A DNA stretch of 6,929 nt. It comes from Pseudolabrys sp. Its GTDB lineage: Bacteria > Pseudomonadota > Alphaproteobacteria > Rhizobiales > Xanthobacteraceae. Of this stretch, positions 1-5,774 are shown piece by piece (the first letter of the stretch is position 1; each line of letters opens with the position of its first letter). The DNA lies in contig JAFAQJ010000037.1 of assembly GCA_019246455.1 (NCBI GenBank), positions 1 to 6,929 on the forward strand, in the 5' to 3' direction. Both the position numbers and the translations under genes were made by a program. The notes beneath the pieces are model-generated. The model did not search any database. It was given only the letters and a program-made list of their open reading frames with translations, and was not told where the DNA came from.

Positions 1-1
1 T

Positions 2-655
2 TGCGAGCATGGCGGCCGCCGCGTGGTGCGCACCGAATATGACGGCTCGACCACGGTGCTGATCGATTCCTTCAACGGCAAGCGGCTCAATTCGCCGAAC
101 GACGTGGTGGTGAAATCCGACGGCTCGATCTGGTTCACCGATCCGCAATTCGGCCTGCTGTCGAATTACGAAGGCGAGATCGCCGAGCCGGAACTGCCGA
201 TGTACGTGTTTCGCGTCGACGGCCAGACCGGGAAAATGTCGGTCGTCGCCGACGGCATCAAGGCGCCAAACGGGCTCGCCTTCTCGCCCGACGAGAAGAA
301 GTTTTATCTCGTGGAGTCGCGCGCCGAGCCGCGCACCATTCTGGTCTATGACGTCGCCGGCAACGGCGACAAGATCGCCAACGGCAAGGTGCTGATCGAT
401 TCAGGCCCGAATGGCACGCCCGACGGCTTCCGCGTCGACGTCGACGGCAATCTGTGGTGCGGCTGGGGCATGACGCCGGAACTGGACGGCGTGCGGGTGT
501 TCTCGCCGCAAGGCGAGCCGCTCGGCCACATCCATTTGCCGGAGCGCTGCGCGAACGTTTGCTTCGGCGGGCCCAAGCGCAACCGCCTGTTTATGGCGGC
601 GGCGCACTCGCTCTATTCGCTCTACGTCAACACGCAGGGGGCGAAGGGCGGCTGA
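2..655 (+). CDS. SMP-30/gluconolactonase/LRE family protein, 5'-truncated by window edge
   Basis: This is a six-bladed beta-propeller sugar-lactone hydrolase of the SMP-30/gluconolactonase family. Such enzymes open aldono-lactones using one divalent metal. The reading frame is already open at base 2 and begins with a family-typical CEHGGRRV stretch, so the true start lies left of the window and perhaps a third of the protein is missing. Visible landmarks are NSPNDVVV followed by a DGSIWFTDP blade (Asn codon at 98-100), PNGLAFSPD (Asn codon at 269-271) and TPDGFRVDVDG (Asp codon at 422-424). By family knowledge the last Asn and Asp are metal ligands, as in human SMP-30. The third ligand, an N-terminal Glu, is outside the window. 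The C-terminus, ending in a SLYSLYV strand and a TGA stop, looks complete. The exact substrate cannot be told from sequence. The gene converges on the next one with a 6-base gap. Confidence 0.93.
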   Translation, partial: CEHGGRRVVRTEYDGSTTVLIDSFNGKRLNSPNDVVVKSDGSIWFTDPQFGLLSNYEGEIAEPELPMYVFRVDGQTGKMSVVADGIKAPNGLAFSPDEKKFYLVESRAEPRTILVYDVAGNGDKIANGKVLIDSGPNGTPDGFRVDVDGNLWCGWGMTPELDGVRVFSPQGEPLGHIHLPERCANVCFGGPKRNRLFMAAAHSLYSLYVNTQGAKGG

Positions 656-661
656 GTCCCC

Positions 662-1624
662 TCATTCATGCGCCGTGGGCGGGTTGCCCTTGAGCCGATA
701 CACCACGCCGGTTTTGGTGGTTCCGACGCTCAGCCATTGCTCGGCGACGTGCTGGAGGCTGATGAAAAACTGCTCGCAGCGTTTCATGACCACGGCGTGA
801 AGCGCGTCGCCACGCTTAAATTGGCATTGGAAGGCGAACTCGCCGACGAGCTGCCTCTGGTCGCCGCGCGAACGCCACACCGCAACATTGGCCTTGGCGG
901 TGACGCCTTTGCCGAAGTCCAGCATGCCGATGTCGAGGAGGACTTCTTCAACGGCAGTCTGATTTACCAGCTCGATCTTGTCGTCCTTTGCAATGTTCAG
1001 CGTCTGCAGCAGCGGCAGCATGCGCACCAGCGACTCTAGGTCCAGCTGGCGGTCTGTATGCACCGCGCTCAAGGGAAACTCCGCATTGTGCGAATACAGT
1101 ATGCGCATGCCGCCGATCTGGTCCTTTAACGGCAGCGCTTCCGATTTGAATTTGATCCGGTAATTTCCCTCGATCTTCGGGCGGACATCGATGCTCGCGG
1201 CCTTCTGCAAATCGGGGTGCCGGAACTTGAACACGACTTCGGGATCGCCCACGGCAAAACCATCGACGTAGGTGACGCGCCGCCGCAGGATGAAAGCGCT
1301 GTTGTAAAGCTTGAAGTCCTCGGTATCCAAGAAAAGCACTTCGCGAATTTGCGGACGCTGTTTCTTGAAGCCGCGGCGGGAAAAACCGATGTCAGCGTTC
1401 TTCGCGGCCTGCTTCACAAGCGCCGCGAACTCTTTGAAGTTCGCTACGGAAGTGAAGCGATCGCCGTTGAGGATGATCTTGCATTCCAGGTATTGCAGAT
1501 CATCGAGCGGATGGCCGTCGCTGTAGTGGCCCTTCCTGACGCGAGGCGCCATCCGCTTGGCCGACGATTGACTGGCCGACGCCTTCAATTTCTTTTTCTT
1601 TCTGTTCTTCTTGCGGGTTTTCAT
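662..1624 (-). CDS. Hypothetical protein with CYTH/VTC-like (triphosphate tunnel) features and lysine-rich N-terminus
   Basis: A protein of 320 residues from the chosen ATG at 1624. It resembles the CYTH/VTC superfamily, whose members bind or cleave triphosphates or polyphosphate inside a beta-barrel tunnel. The matching landmarks, in order, are an ExK-type strand (LECK, residues 46-49), LDTEDFKLY at 99-107, FILRRR at 111-116, a basic strand FKFR at 132-135, an acidic/basic strand around 152-160, and a late acidic strand GEFAFQC at 261-267. Canonical members have ExExK; here only the second Glu and the Lys are evident, so catalysis is uncertain. Residues 1-14 are mostly Lys/Arg and residues 15-30 are also basic, suggesting a flexible anionic-ligand or nucleic-acid-binding tail. 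The frame is open to an ATG at 1759, but that 45-residue extension looks non-coding. Neither start has a clear Shine-Dalgarno, and an ATG at 1552 would remove the basic tail. A poor sigma70-like pair (TTGCAA, 15 bases, TATTCT on the minus strand, 1698-1724) would fit the 1624 start. Confidence 0.72.
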   Translation of the reverse strand: MKTRKKNRKKKKLKASASQSSAKRMAPRVRKGHYSDGHPLDDLQYLECKIILNGDRFTSVANFKEFAALVKQAAKNADIGFSRRGFKKQRPQIREVLFLDTEDFKLYNSAFILRRRVTYVDGFAVGDPEVVFKFRHPDLQKAASIDVRPKIEGNYRIKFKSEALPLKDQIGGMRILYSHNAEFPLSAVHTDRQLDLESLVRMLPLLQTLNIAKDDKIELVNQTAVEEVLLDIGMLDFGKGVTAKANVAVWRSRGDQRQLVGEFAFQCQFKRGDALHAVVMKRCEQFFISLQHVAEQWLSVGTTKTGVVYRLKGNPPTAHE

Positions 1625-1862
1625 GCGCGTAGCTTTGTGTGACGGCGTGCCGTCGTCAACAAGTGGGCGTGAGGGGGTGGAGCTGACGTCCTCCGCAAGA
1701 ATAAAACCTGCGTAAAGTTTGCAATTGCGGCTCGCGTGGCGGAAAAGGTAATGCTGCATCGCGGTACAGGCCCACGATAGTTAGCAAATTGTAAACCCTG
1801 GCATCCGAAGCTCGGCGCGAATGTCCCTCAATTTTTAACGGGGCCCGCGCTAGCAACGGCCG
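1625..1862. other. Divergent intergenic region between the CYTH-like and TadG-like genes
   Basis: About 240 bases, more A/T-rich in patches (1696-1725, 1780-1795 and 1828-1840) than the flanking genes. It must hold the promoters of both divergent genes, but no sigma70-like site with good hexamers and spacing stands out. No RNA gene, repeat or small coding frame is convincing here. Confidence 0.5.
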
Positions 1863-3209
1863 ATGCTCGACCGCATCCTCATACGCATTTGGCGAAACTG
1901 CCGTTCTTTCGCGGCGAGCAAGCGCGCCAACGTCGCAATCACCTTCGGCATCGCAGCGGTGCCGGTGGCCGGGCTGATCGGCGCGGCGCTCGACTTCAGC
2001 GCCGGCAACCGCGCCAAGGCCGAGCTCGACGCCATCGCTGATGCTGCTGCGCTGTCGGCGGTCAGCACCAATGCGATGAGCCAGACGGCCTCAGCCGCGC
2101 AAGATAGCGCCGTCGCTTTCTTCAAGGCGCAGGCGACGACCAACGTCAAGCGCGGCGCCTATACGACCGTAAATGCCACCGTCACCGACGACTCGTCCGG
2201 GCGCACGGCGCTCGTCAAATACACGGGCACCGTTCCCACAAGCGTCCTTGGCGTCGTCGGCATCAAGCAGATGAACATCAGCGGGTCGTCGACTGCGGCG
2301 TCGGCGGTGCCGACTTACATCGATTTCTACCTGCTGCTCGACAACACGCCGTCGATGGGCGTCGGGGCGACGCCGGCCGACGTCACGACGATGGTCAACA
2401 ACACGCCGGATCAGTGCGCCTTCGCCTGCCACGAAATCGATATTTCGCCGAACGATTATTATGGCCTCGCCAAGAAGCTCGGCGTCACGATGCGCATCGA
2501 CGTGGTGCGGCAAGCGACGCAGCAGCTCATGGATACGGCGACGAACCTGCAAGTCGTGCCGAGCCAGTTCCGCATGGCGATCTATACTTTCGGAGCGGCC
2601 GCGGAGAACAAGGGCCTGACCAAGATTCAGTCGCTCTCCAACAGTCTGAGCGCGGCGAAGAGCGCCGCGTCCAATGTCGACTTGATGACGGTGCCGTACC
2701 AGAACTACGCCAGTGACACCGACACGGATTTTGGCGTGTTTAACTCGCTCAACAACGTTATCGCCAATCCCGGCGACGGCTCTTCATCGGGCTCGCCGAT
2801 GAAATATGTGTTCTTTGTCTCCGATGGCGTTGCCGATCGTGCGATCGGATCGCCGGGCTGCGCCAAAACCACGACCGCGGGACAGGACCCGCAGACCGGG
2901 ACGAAATACACGCGCTGCCAGGAGCCGCTGCAGACGAGCTATTGCGATACGCTCAAGAGCCGCGGCATCAAGATCGCCGTGCTCTATACGACCTATCTCG
3001 CGCTGCCCACCAACGGCTGGTACATGAGCTGGATCGACCCGTTCAATGCCGGTCCTTATGGCCCCTCGGTCAACAGCGAGATTGCGCAAAACATGCAGAA
3101 CTGCGCCTCGCCAGGCCTTTATTTCGAGGTCAGCCCGACCCAAGGCATCTCCGACGCCATGACCGCCTTGTTTCAGAAGGCGGTGCAGCAGGCGCGGCTG
3201 ACGAGATAA
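1863..3209 (+). CDS. TadG-like pilus-assembly family protein with von Willebrand A domain
   Basis: A 448-residue protein. Residues 1-22 are basic and precede one hydrophobic segment (about 23-44). The context ANVAITFGIAAVPVAGLIG, then LDFSAGN and AKAELDAIADAAALSA, is the hallmark N-terminus of the TadE/TadG-like family (Flp pilus assembly, inner-membrane anchored). From about residue 152 a vWA domain follows: hydrophobic strand IDFYLLLD, MIDAS motif D160-N-T162-P-S164, and a second metal-loop strand KYVFFVSDG with D321. The domain should lie in the periplasm. Six cysteines after the membrane segment (185, 189, 333, 352, 361, 413) suggest disulfides. The ATG at 1863 is the only ATG before an in-frame TAG at 1851, so the start is firm although no good Shine-Dalgarno is visible. 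No other tad genes are nearby, so this is an orphan TadG-like protein. Adhesion or envelope roles are possible; a role in a Flp pilus is not shown. Confidence 0.88.
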   Translation: MLDRILIRIWRNCRSFAASKRANVAITFGIAAVPVAGLIGAALDFSAGNRAKAELDAIADAAALSAVSTNAMSQTASAAQDSAVAFFKAQATTNVKRGAYTTVNATVTDDSSGRTALVKYTGTVPTSVLGVVGIKQMNISGSSTAASAVPTYIDFYLLLDNTPSMGVGATPADVTTMVNNTPDQCAFACHEIDISPNDYYGLAKKLGVTMRIDVVRQATQQLMDTATNLQVVPSQFRMAIYTFGAAAENKGLTKIQSLSNSLSAAKSAASNVDLMTVPYQNYASDTDTDFGVFNSLNNVIANPGDGSSSGSPMKYVFFVSDGVADRAIGSPGCAKTTTAGQDPQTGTKYTRCQEPLQTSYCDTLKSRGIKIAVLYTTYLALPTNGWYMSWIDPFNAGPYGPSVNSEIAQNMQNCASPGLYFEVSPTQGISDAMTALFQKAVQQARLTR

Positions 3210-3253
3210 ACGCGGCATCATCTCGCGTCGGCAAACGCTTCTGAGGCTTGTTT

Positions 3254-3269
3254 TTGACAGCGCGCGCTG
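3254..3269 (+). promoter_or_regulatory. TTGACA hexamer overlapping a 12-base palindrome upstream of the DUF2147 gene
   Basis: A perfect TTGACA lies at 3254-3259 and runs into the exact palindrome CAGCGCGCGCTG at 3258-3269, 36 bases before the DUF2147 start. No good -10 hexamer sits 16-18 bases downstream; the best A/T-rich site (TTATCC, 3284-3289) is too far. It may be a -35 with an operator-like palindrome, or chance in GC-rich DNA. Confidence 0.25.
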
Positions 3270-3305
3270 CCAAACAGCAGCGGTTATCCGCGCCTCCGGC
3301 TGTCG

Positions 3306-3722
3306 ATGTCCGCCCTTCGCCCTGTCATTTGTCTTGCTGCCCTGCTTATCGCGGCGCCATCGTTCGCCGCGCCGGTTGGATTATGGCAGGCCGACGATGG
3401 CGGCATGATCCGTGTGGCTCCTTGCGGCAAAGCACTATGTGGGACGGTCGTGAAGACCGTGCCGGCGACCGATCCGGAAACCGGCAAGCCGGCGACGGAC
3501 AAGAATAATCCCGATCCGGCCAAGCGCCACCGGCCGATCGTCGGCATCCATGTGTTGATTGGCATGAAGCCGTCGGATCCCGGCAAGTGGAGCGGCACGC
3601 TCTACAACGACGACGACGGCAAGACCTATGTGGGCAATCTGATCGAGATCGACGGCAACTCGATCCGGATCGAGGGTTGCGCCGGGGTTTGCGGTGGACA
3701 GGTGCTGAAACGGGCGAAGTAG
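3306..3722 (+). CDS. DUF2147 family exported protein
   Basis: A 138-residue secreted protein. Residues 1-22 form a signal peptide (hydrophobic core VICLAALLIAAP, probable cleavage after SFA or SFAA). The mature part shows the whole DUF2147 pattern: GLWQADDGG at 25-33, then IRVAPCGKALCGTVV (35-49), KNNPDPAKRHRPIVGIHVL (66-84), W95-SGTLYNDDDGKTY (to 108), and GNSIRIEGCAGVCGGQ near the C-terminus. Family members are small beta-barrel periplasmic or secreted proteins of unknown function. Mature cysteines occur as two close pairs, 40/45 and 125/129, which could form disulfides in the periplasm. There is no obvious Shine-Dalgarno before the ATG, but the signal peptide begins right there, which supports the start. 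It lies 96 bases after the TadG-like gene in the same direction; co-transcription is possible but not shown. Confidence 0.9.
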   Translation: MSALRPVICLAALLIAAPSFAAPVGLWQADDGGMIRVAPCGKALCGTVVKTVPATDPETGKPATDKNNPDPAKRHRPIVGIHVLIGMKPSDPGKWSGTLYNDDDGKTYVGNLIEIDGNSIRIEGCAGVCGGQVLKRAK

Positions 3723-3826
3723 GGATAAGCCCGCGGCTGTCCGGTCACGCGAATTTAGCCGATTTTAATGGGAGCCTTCATCCGGGCGTGATAATTTGAG
3801 GTTCTCTTCGCTGGGGGGCATCCGAC

Positions 3827-3833
3827 GGAGGGA
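3827..3833 (+). promoter_or_regulatory. Shine-Dalgarno site GGAGGGA
   Basis: A strong purine-rich site whose GGAGG core ends five bases before the ATG at 3837. It fixes that start, which opens directly into a signal peptide. Confidence 0.75.
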
Positions 3834-3836
3834 TTT

Positions 3837-4283
3837 ATGAAATCGATTCAGATTTTGGCTGCTTTGTCGCTAGGCTTTGTTACTTTGGCGCCGGCCTCGC
3901 CGTCCTATGCCGCCACGATGAAAGAGTGCGCGGCGCAGTGGGACAAGATGAAGGCCGCCAATCAGACCGCAGGCAAGACCTACAAGGAATTCAGCAAGGA
4001 ATGCATGTCAGGCTCGGGCGCATCGTCGCCAGCCGCCGCGCCTGCGCCGGCAACGGCCGTCAAGCCGGACGATAAAATGTCGCCGCCGAAGTCAACGGCC
4101 AAGACGGACAGCAAGACAACGGCGACGCCCGCGAGCGGCGGCCGCGCCGCCGAGGTCGCGCGTGAACGCGCTTGCGCCGCGGACTGGAAGTCCGACAAAG
4201 CGGCGAACAAGGTGGCCGCCGGCATGAAGTGGCCGCAGTATTGGAGCGACTGCGACAAACGCAAAAAAGCCGCTGGCATGTGA
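3837..4283 (+). CDS. Small exported protein with two Cys-bracketed repeats and a disordered linker
   Basis: A 148-residue protein that I cannot place in a named family with confidence. Residues 1-25 are a signal peptide (cleavage likely after SPSYA), so the product is probably periplasmic. The mature protein has two related motifs. Copy 1 is C31-AAQWDKMKAANQ...GKTYKEFSKE-C56 and copy 2 is C113-AADWKSDKAANK...GMKWPQYWSD-C139. Shared positions are C-A-A-x-W, K-A-A-N, a Gly, an aromatic pair and the closing Cys, with 24 and 25 residues between the cysteines. A linker (about 58-105) rich in Ala, Pro, Ser, Thr and Lys joins them and is probably disordered. The spacing is loosely reminiscent of PsiF-type repeats, but the motif is not the same. 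A strong Shine-Dalgarno precedes it. The ATG is 114 bases after the DUF2147 stop, so it probably has its own promoter. Confidence 0.82.
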   Translation: MKSIQILAALSLGFVTLAPASPSYAATMKECAAQWDKMKAANQTAGKTYKEFSKECMSGSGASSPAAAPAPATAVKPDDKMSPPKSTAKTDSKTTATPASGGRAAEVARERACAADWKSDKAANKVAAGMKWPQYWSDCDKRKKAAGM

Positions 4284-4294
4284 CCGCTCTTTCG

Positions 4295-4315
4295 GCGCGG
4301 CGGGCCTTGCCGCGC
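4295..4315. terminator. GC-rich stem-loop between the two-Cys protein gene and the YidB-family gene
   Basis: A perfect 7-base-pair stem (GCGCGGC at 4295-4301 with GCCGCGC at 4309-4315) encloses a 7-base loop, 11 bases after the stop at 4283. No T-run follows, so it is not a classic intrinsic terminator. It could slow or end transcription weakly, or protect the upstream mRNA's 3' end. Confidence 0.35.
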
Positions 4316-4347
4316 GGGCTGCTCGTTCGACTCAAATTGGAATCATT

Positions 4348-4352
4348 GGAGG
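4348..4352 (+). promoter_or_regulatory. Shine-Dalgarno site GGAGG
   Basis: A canonical GGAGG six bases before the ATG at 4359, which fixes the start of the YidB-family gene. Confidence 0.75.
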
Positions 4353-4358
4353 TGCGTC

Positions 4359-4721
4359 ATGGGACTTCTCGACAATCTGGGCGGCTCGCTCAAAGGTGTT
4401 CTCGGCGACGTCGAAGCGGCAGCCGTGCCGGCACTGATCAATTCGGTATTGGCGAAGACCAATCTCGGCGATCTTCAGGGTCTCGTGACGCAGCTCCAGC
4501 AGAACGGGCTTGGGCCGCAGGTGCAGTCCTGGCTCAGCGATGGCAAGAATATGCATGTAACGCCCGACCAATTGCGCGCGGCGTTGGGCAATGCGCAGGT
4601 ACAGGAGATCGCGCGGCACTTCAACCTGCCGGTTGATGCCGCGCTCAAGCTCCTCGCCGAGCATTTGCCGAATGCGGTCGATCAGGCGAGTCCGAGCGGC
4701 AAGATTGAGAAAGCAGCGTAG
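4359..4721 (+). CDS. YidB family protein (DUF937-type)
   Basis: A 120-residue protein of the YidB/DUF937 type. It opens with MGLLDNLGGSLKGVLG, a Gly/Leu-rich amphipathic start typical of the family. It then has LQGLVTQLQQNGLG (38-51), SWLSDGKNMHVTPDQLRAALG (57-77), VQEIARHFNLPVDAALKLLAEHLP (81-104) and a closing VDQASPSGKI. The family pattern is L..QL...GLG..V.SW...G.N..V....L...LG, then a helix and LP..VD...P.G, and all of it is present. The biochemical function of the family is not established. No signal peptide or membrane segment is seen, so it is probably cytosolic. The start is fixed by a canonical Shine-Dalgarno. The stop lies only 3 bases from the convergent stop of the ferritin-like gene, so the two transcripts must overlap unless termination is very tight. 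Confidence 0.9.
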   Translation: MGLLDNLGGSLKGVLGDVEAAAVPALINSVLAKTNLGDLQGLVTQLQQNGLGPQVQSWLSDGKNMHVTPDQLRAALGNAQVQEIARHFNLPVDAALKLLAEHLPNAVDQASPSGKIEKAA

Positions 4722-4724
4722 CCG

Positions 4725-5315
4725 TCAGAGTGTCGGCACGCCGGTGGTGGCTTGCGCCATCACGTCCTGCATGCGTTGCTGCTGCAGTTTGTTCGCTTGC
4801 TTCGGCTTGCGCGCCACCGCCTTCTTGTTGATCTTGCGCTTGGCGATGCCGTTGAGTTTCTTGTCGGTCGCTTTTTCTTCCTTGAGGTTGGCCTGGAACA
4901 AACGGCCGACGTCTTTGCGGCCGAGCGCCTTCGACCATGCCAATAAGGTGCCGTAGCGCGTGATCTCGTAGTGTTCGACCGCCTGTGCCGCGCCGATCAG
5001 CGCTGCGTTGAGTACGACCTTGTCGGACACTTCGCCGGCGATTTCGTTGGCCTCTTCGATGATGCCTTCGATCGCCGGGCATTTGGTACCCCGCGGCTTC
5101 AATTTCAATTTCTTAAAGGCTTGATCGAGCCGTTTGATGTGGCCTTTGGTCTGCTTGAGGTGGGTTTGGAAGCCTTTCTTGAGCTCGGGATCACTCGCCT
5201 TCCTGATCATCTCGGGCAACGCCTTTTCGATCTGATGCTCGGCGTAATAGATATCCTCCAGCGTGTGCTGGAACAGGTCGTCCATTGTGGCGATGTCCTG
5301 CGAAAACCAGCCCAT
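4725..5315 (-). CDS. YciE/DUF892 family ferritin-like protein with basic C-terminal tail
   Basis: A 196-residue four-helix-bundle protein of the YciE/DUF892 ferritin-like family, often linked to stress responses. Helix 1 holds LFQHTLEDIYYAEHQIEKAL (14-33), whose Glu20 and Glu26 are candidate metal ligands. Helix 2 has FQTHLKQTKGHIKRLDQAF (49-67) with His52 and His59. Helix 3 includes GIIEEANEIAGEVSD, and helix 4 has LIGAAQAVEHYEITRYGTLLAW (106-127) with Glu114, His115 and Glu117. Glu146 and Glu147 follow in the last helix. After about residue 158 the chain becomes strongly Lys/Arg-rich (AKRKINKKAVARKPK), longer and more basic than the core domain needs. The frame is open upstream to 5690, but the ATG at 5315 has a perfect Shine-Dalgarno and begins the family's normal N-terminus, so the 125-residue extension is rejected. 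It is divergent from the RidA gene (108-base gap) and convergent with the YidB-family gene. Confidence 0.93.
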   Translation of the reverse strand: MGWFSQDIATMDDLFQHTLEDIYYAEHQIEKALPEMIRKASDPELKKGFQTHLKQTKGHIKRLDQAFKKLKLKPRGTKCPAIEGIIEEANEIAGEVSDKVVLNAALIGAAQAVEHYEITRYGTLLAWSKALGRKDVGRLFQANLKEEKATDKKLNGIAKRKINKKAVARKPKQANKLQQQRMQDVMAQATTGVPTL

Positions 5316-5320
5316 GGCGC

Positions 5321-5327
5321 TCCTCCT
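5321..5327 (-). promoter_or_regulatory. Shine-Dalgarno site AGGAGGA (minus strand)
   Basis: On the minus strand AGGAGGA ends five bases before the ATG at 5315. It decides the start of the ferritin-like gene against the much longer open frame. Confidence 0.85.
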
Positions 5328-5411
5328 TTTTTTGACGGGTTTGGTGGGTTCTCCGTTCAATAAGCTTTTGCGGCGGCCTGAGTTCCGGCATGCTCCCGCG
5401 CGATCAGGAAC

Positions 5412-5417
5412 AAGGAG
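5412..5417 (+). promoter_or_regulatory. Shine-Dalgarno site AAGGAG
   Basis: AAGGAG ends six bases before the ATG at 5424 and fixes the start of the RidA-family gene, the first gene of the operon. Confidence 0.8.
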
Positions 5418-5423
5418 TATGCA

Positions 5424-5774
5424 ATGAAAATCGAACGCCACGACGTCGGGACTCGCATGAGCAAGGTCGTTGTGCACGGGGATACCGTTTATCTCGCAGG
5501 CATCGTTGCCGACGCGGCCAAGGGCAAGAGCGTCACCGACCAGACCAAGGACATCCTGTTGCAGATCGACGGCTTTCTGAAAAAGGCCGGCACCGATAAG
5601 TCGAAGCTTTTGTCGGCCAATATCTGGATTACCGACATGGCGAATTTTGCCGAAATGAACTCTGTCTGGGATACCTGGGTATCGCCGCACAACACCCCGG
5701 CACGCGCCACCGTCGAGGCGAAGCTCGCCGCGCCTGACTACAAGGTCGAGATCATGGTGGTGGCGGGCAGGTGA
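5424..5774 (+). CDS. RidA family protein (YjgF/YER057c/UK114), reactive intermediate/imine deaminase-like
   Basis: A 116-residue protein, slightly shorter than the usual 125-130. RidA-type proteins are trimeric and hydrolyse reactive enamine/imine intermediates made by PLP enzymes. The N-terminal half has VVVHGDTVYLAGIVAD (15-30), the typical two-strand opening. The middle has DQTKDILLQIDGFLKKAGTDKSK and the strand SANIWITDM. The C-terminal active-site region is N90-TPARATVEAKLA, with Arg94 matching the substrate-binding arginine of RidA (Arg105 in E. coli numbering), and KVEIMVVA with Glu109 matching the conserved catalytic-site Glu. Both key residues are kept, so deaminase activity is plausible. 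The shorter N-terminus, without the Y/G-rich loop of canonical RidA, suggests a Rid subfamily other than archetypal RidA. The stop TGA overlaps the GTG start of the next gene (GTGA), indicating translational coupling. Confidence 0.94.
   Translation: MKIERHDVGTRMSKVVVHGDTVYLAGIVADAAKGKSVTDQTKDILLQIDGFLKKAGTDKSKLLSANIWITDMANFAEMNSVWDTWVSPHNTPARATVEAKLAAPDYKVEIMVVAGR

Noticed and set aside
1217..1642. Open frame of 141 codons antisense to the CYTH-like gene
   Set aside because: It lies fully inside a better-supported gene, and its composition is that expected of an antisense frame in GC-rich DNA.
1625..1759. 45-residue N-terminal extension of the CYTH-like protein
   Set aside because: No Shine-Dalgarno, and its residue composition does not resemble the rest of the protein. 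It is probably intergenic DNA, although not fully excluded.
2091..2552. Open frame of 153 codons antisense to the TadG-like gene
   Set aside because: Arg/Asp/Val-rich shadow frame typical of GC-rich coding DNA.
2784..3221. Open frame of 145 codons antisense to the TadG-like gene
   Set aside because: Arg/Gly/Ala-rich translation with no domain pattern. The opposite strand encodes a clear vWA domain.
3789..3796. TGATAAT as an extended -10 for the two-Cys gene
   Set aside because: No matching -35 at 16-18 bases upstream, so not supported enough to list.
4172..4636. Open frame of 154 codons spanning the end of the two-Cys gene and the start of the YidB-family gene
   Set aside because: It overlaps two genes with strong Shine-Dalgarno sites, and its own sequence is low-complexity Arg/Ala-rich.
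5332..5363. TTGACG followed by CAATAA as a sigma70-type promoter for the RidA operon
   Set aside because: The spacer of about 20 bases is too long and the -10 match is poor.
5316..5690. 125-residue in-frame N-terminal extension of the ferritin-like protein
   Set aside because: The ATG at 5315 has a perfect Shine-Dalgarno and the normal DUF892 N-terminus, and the extension overlaps the well-supported RidA gene on the other strand.
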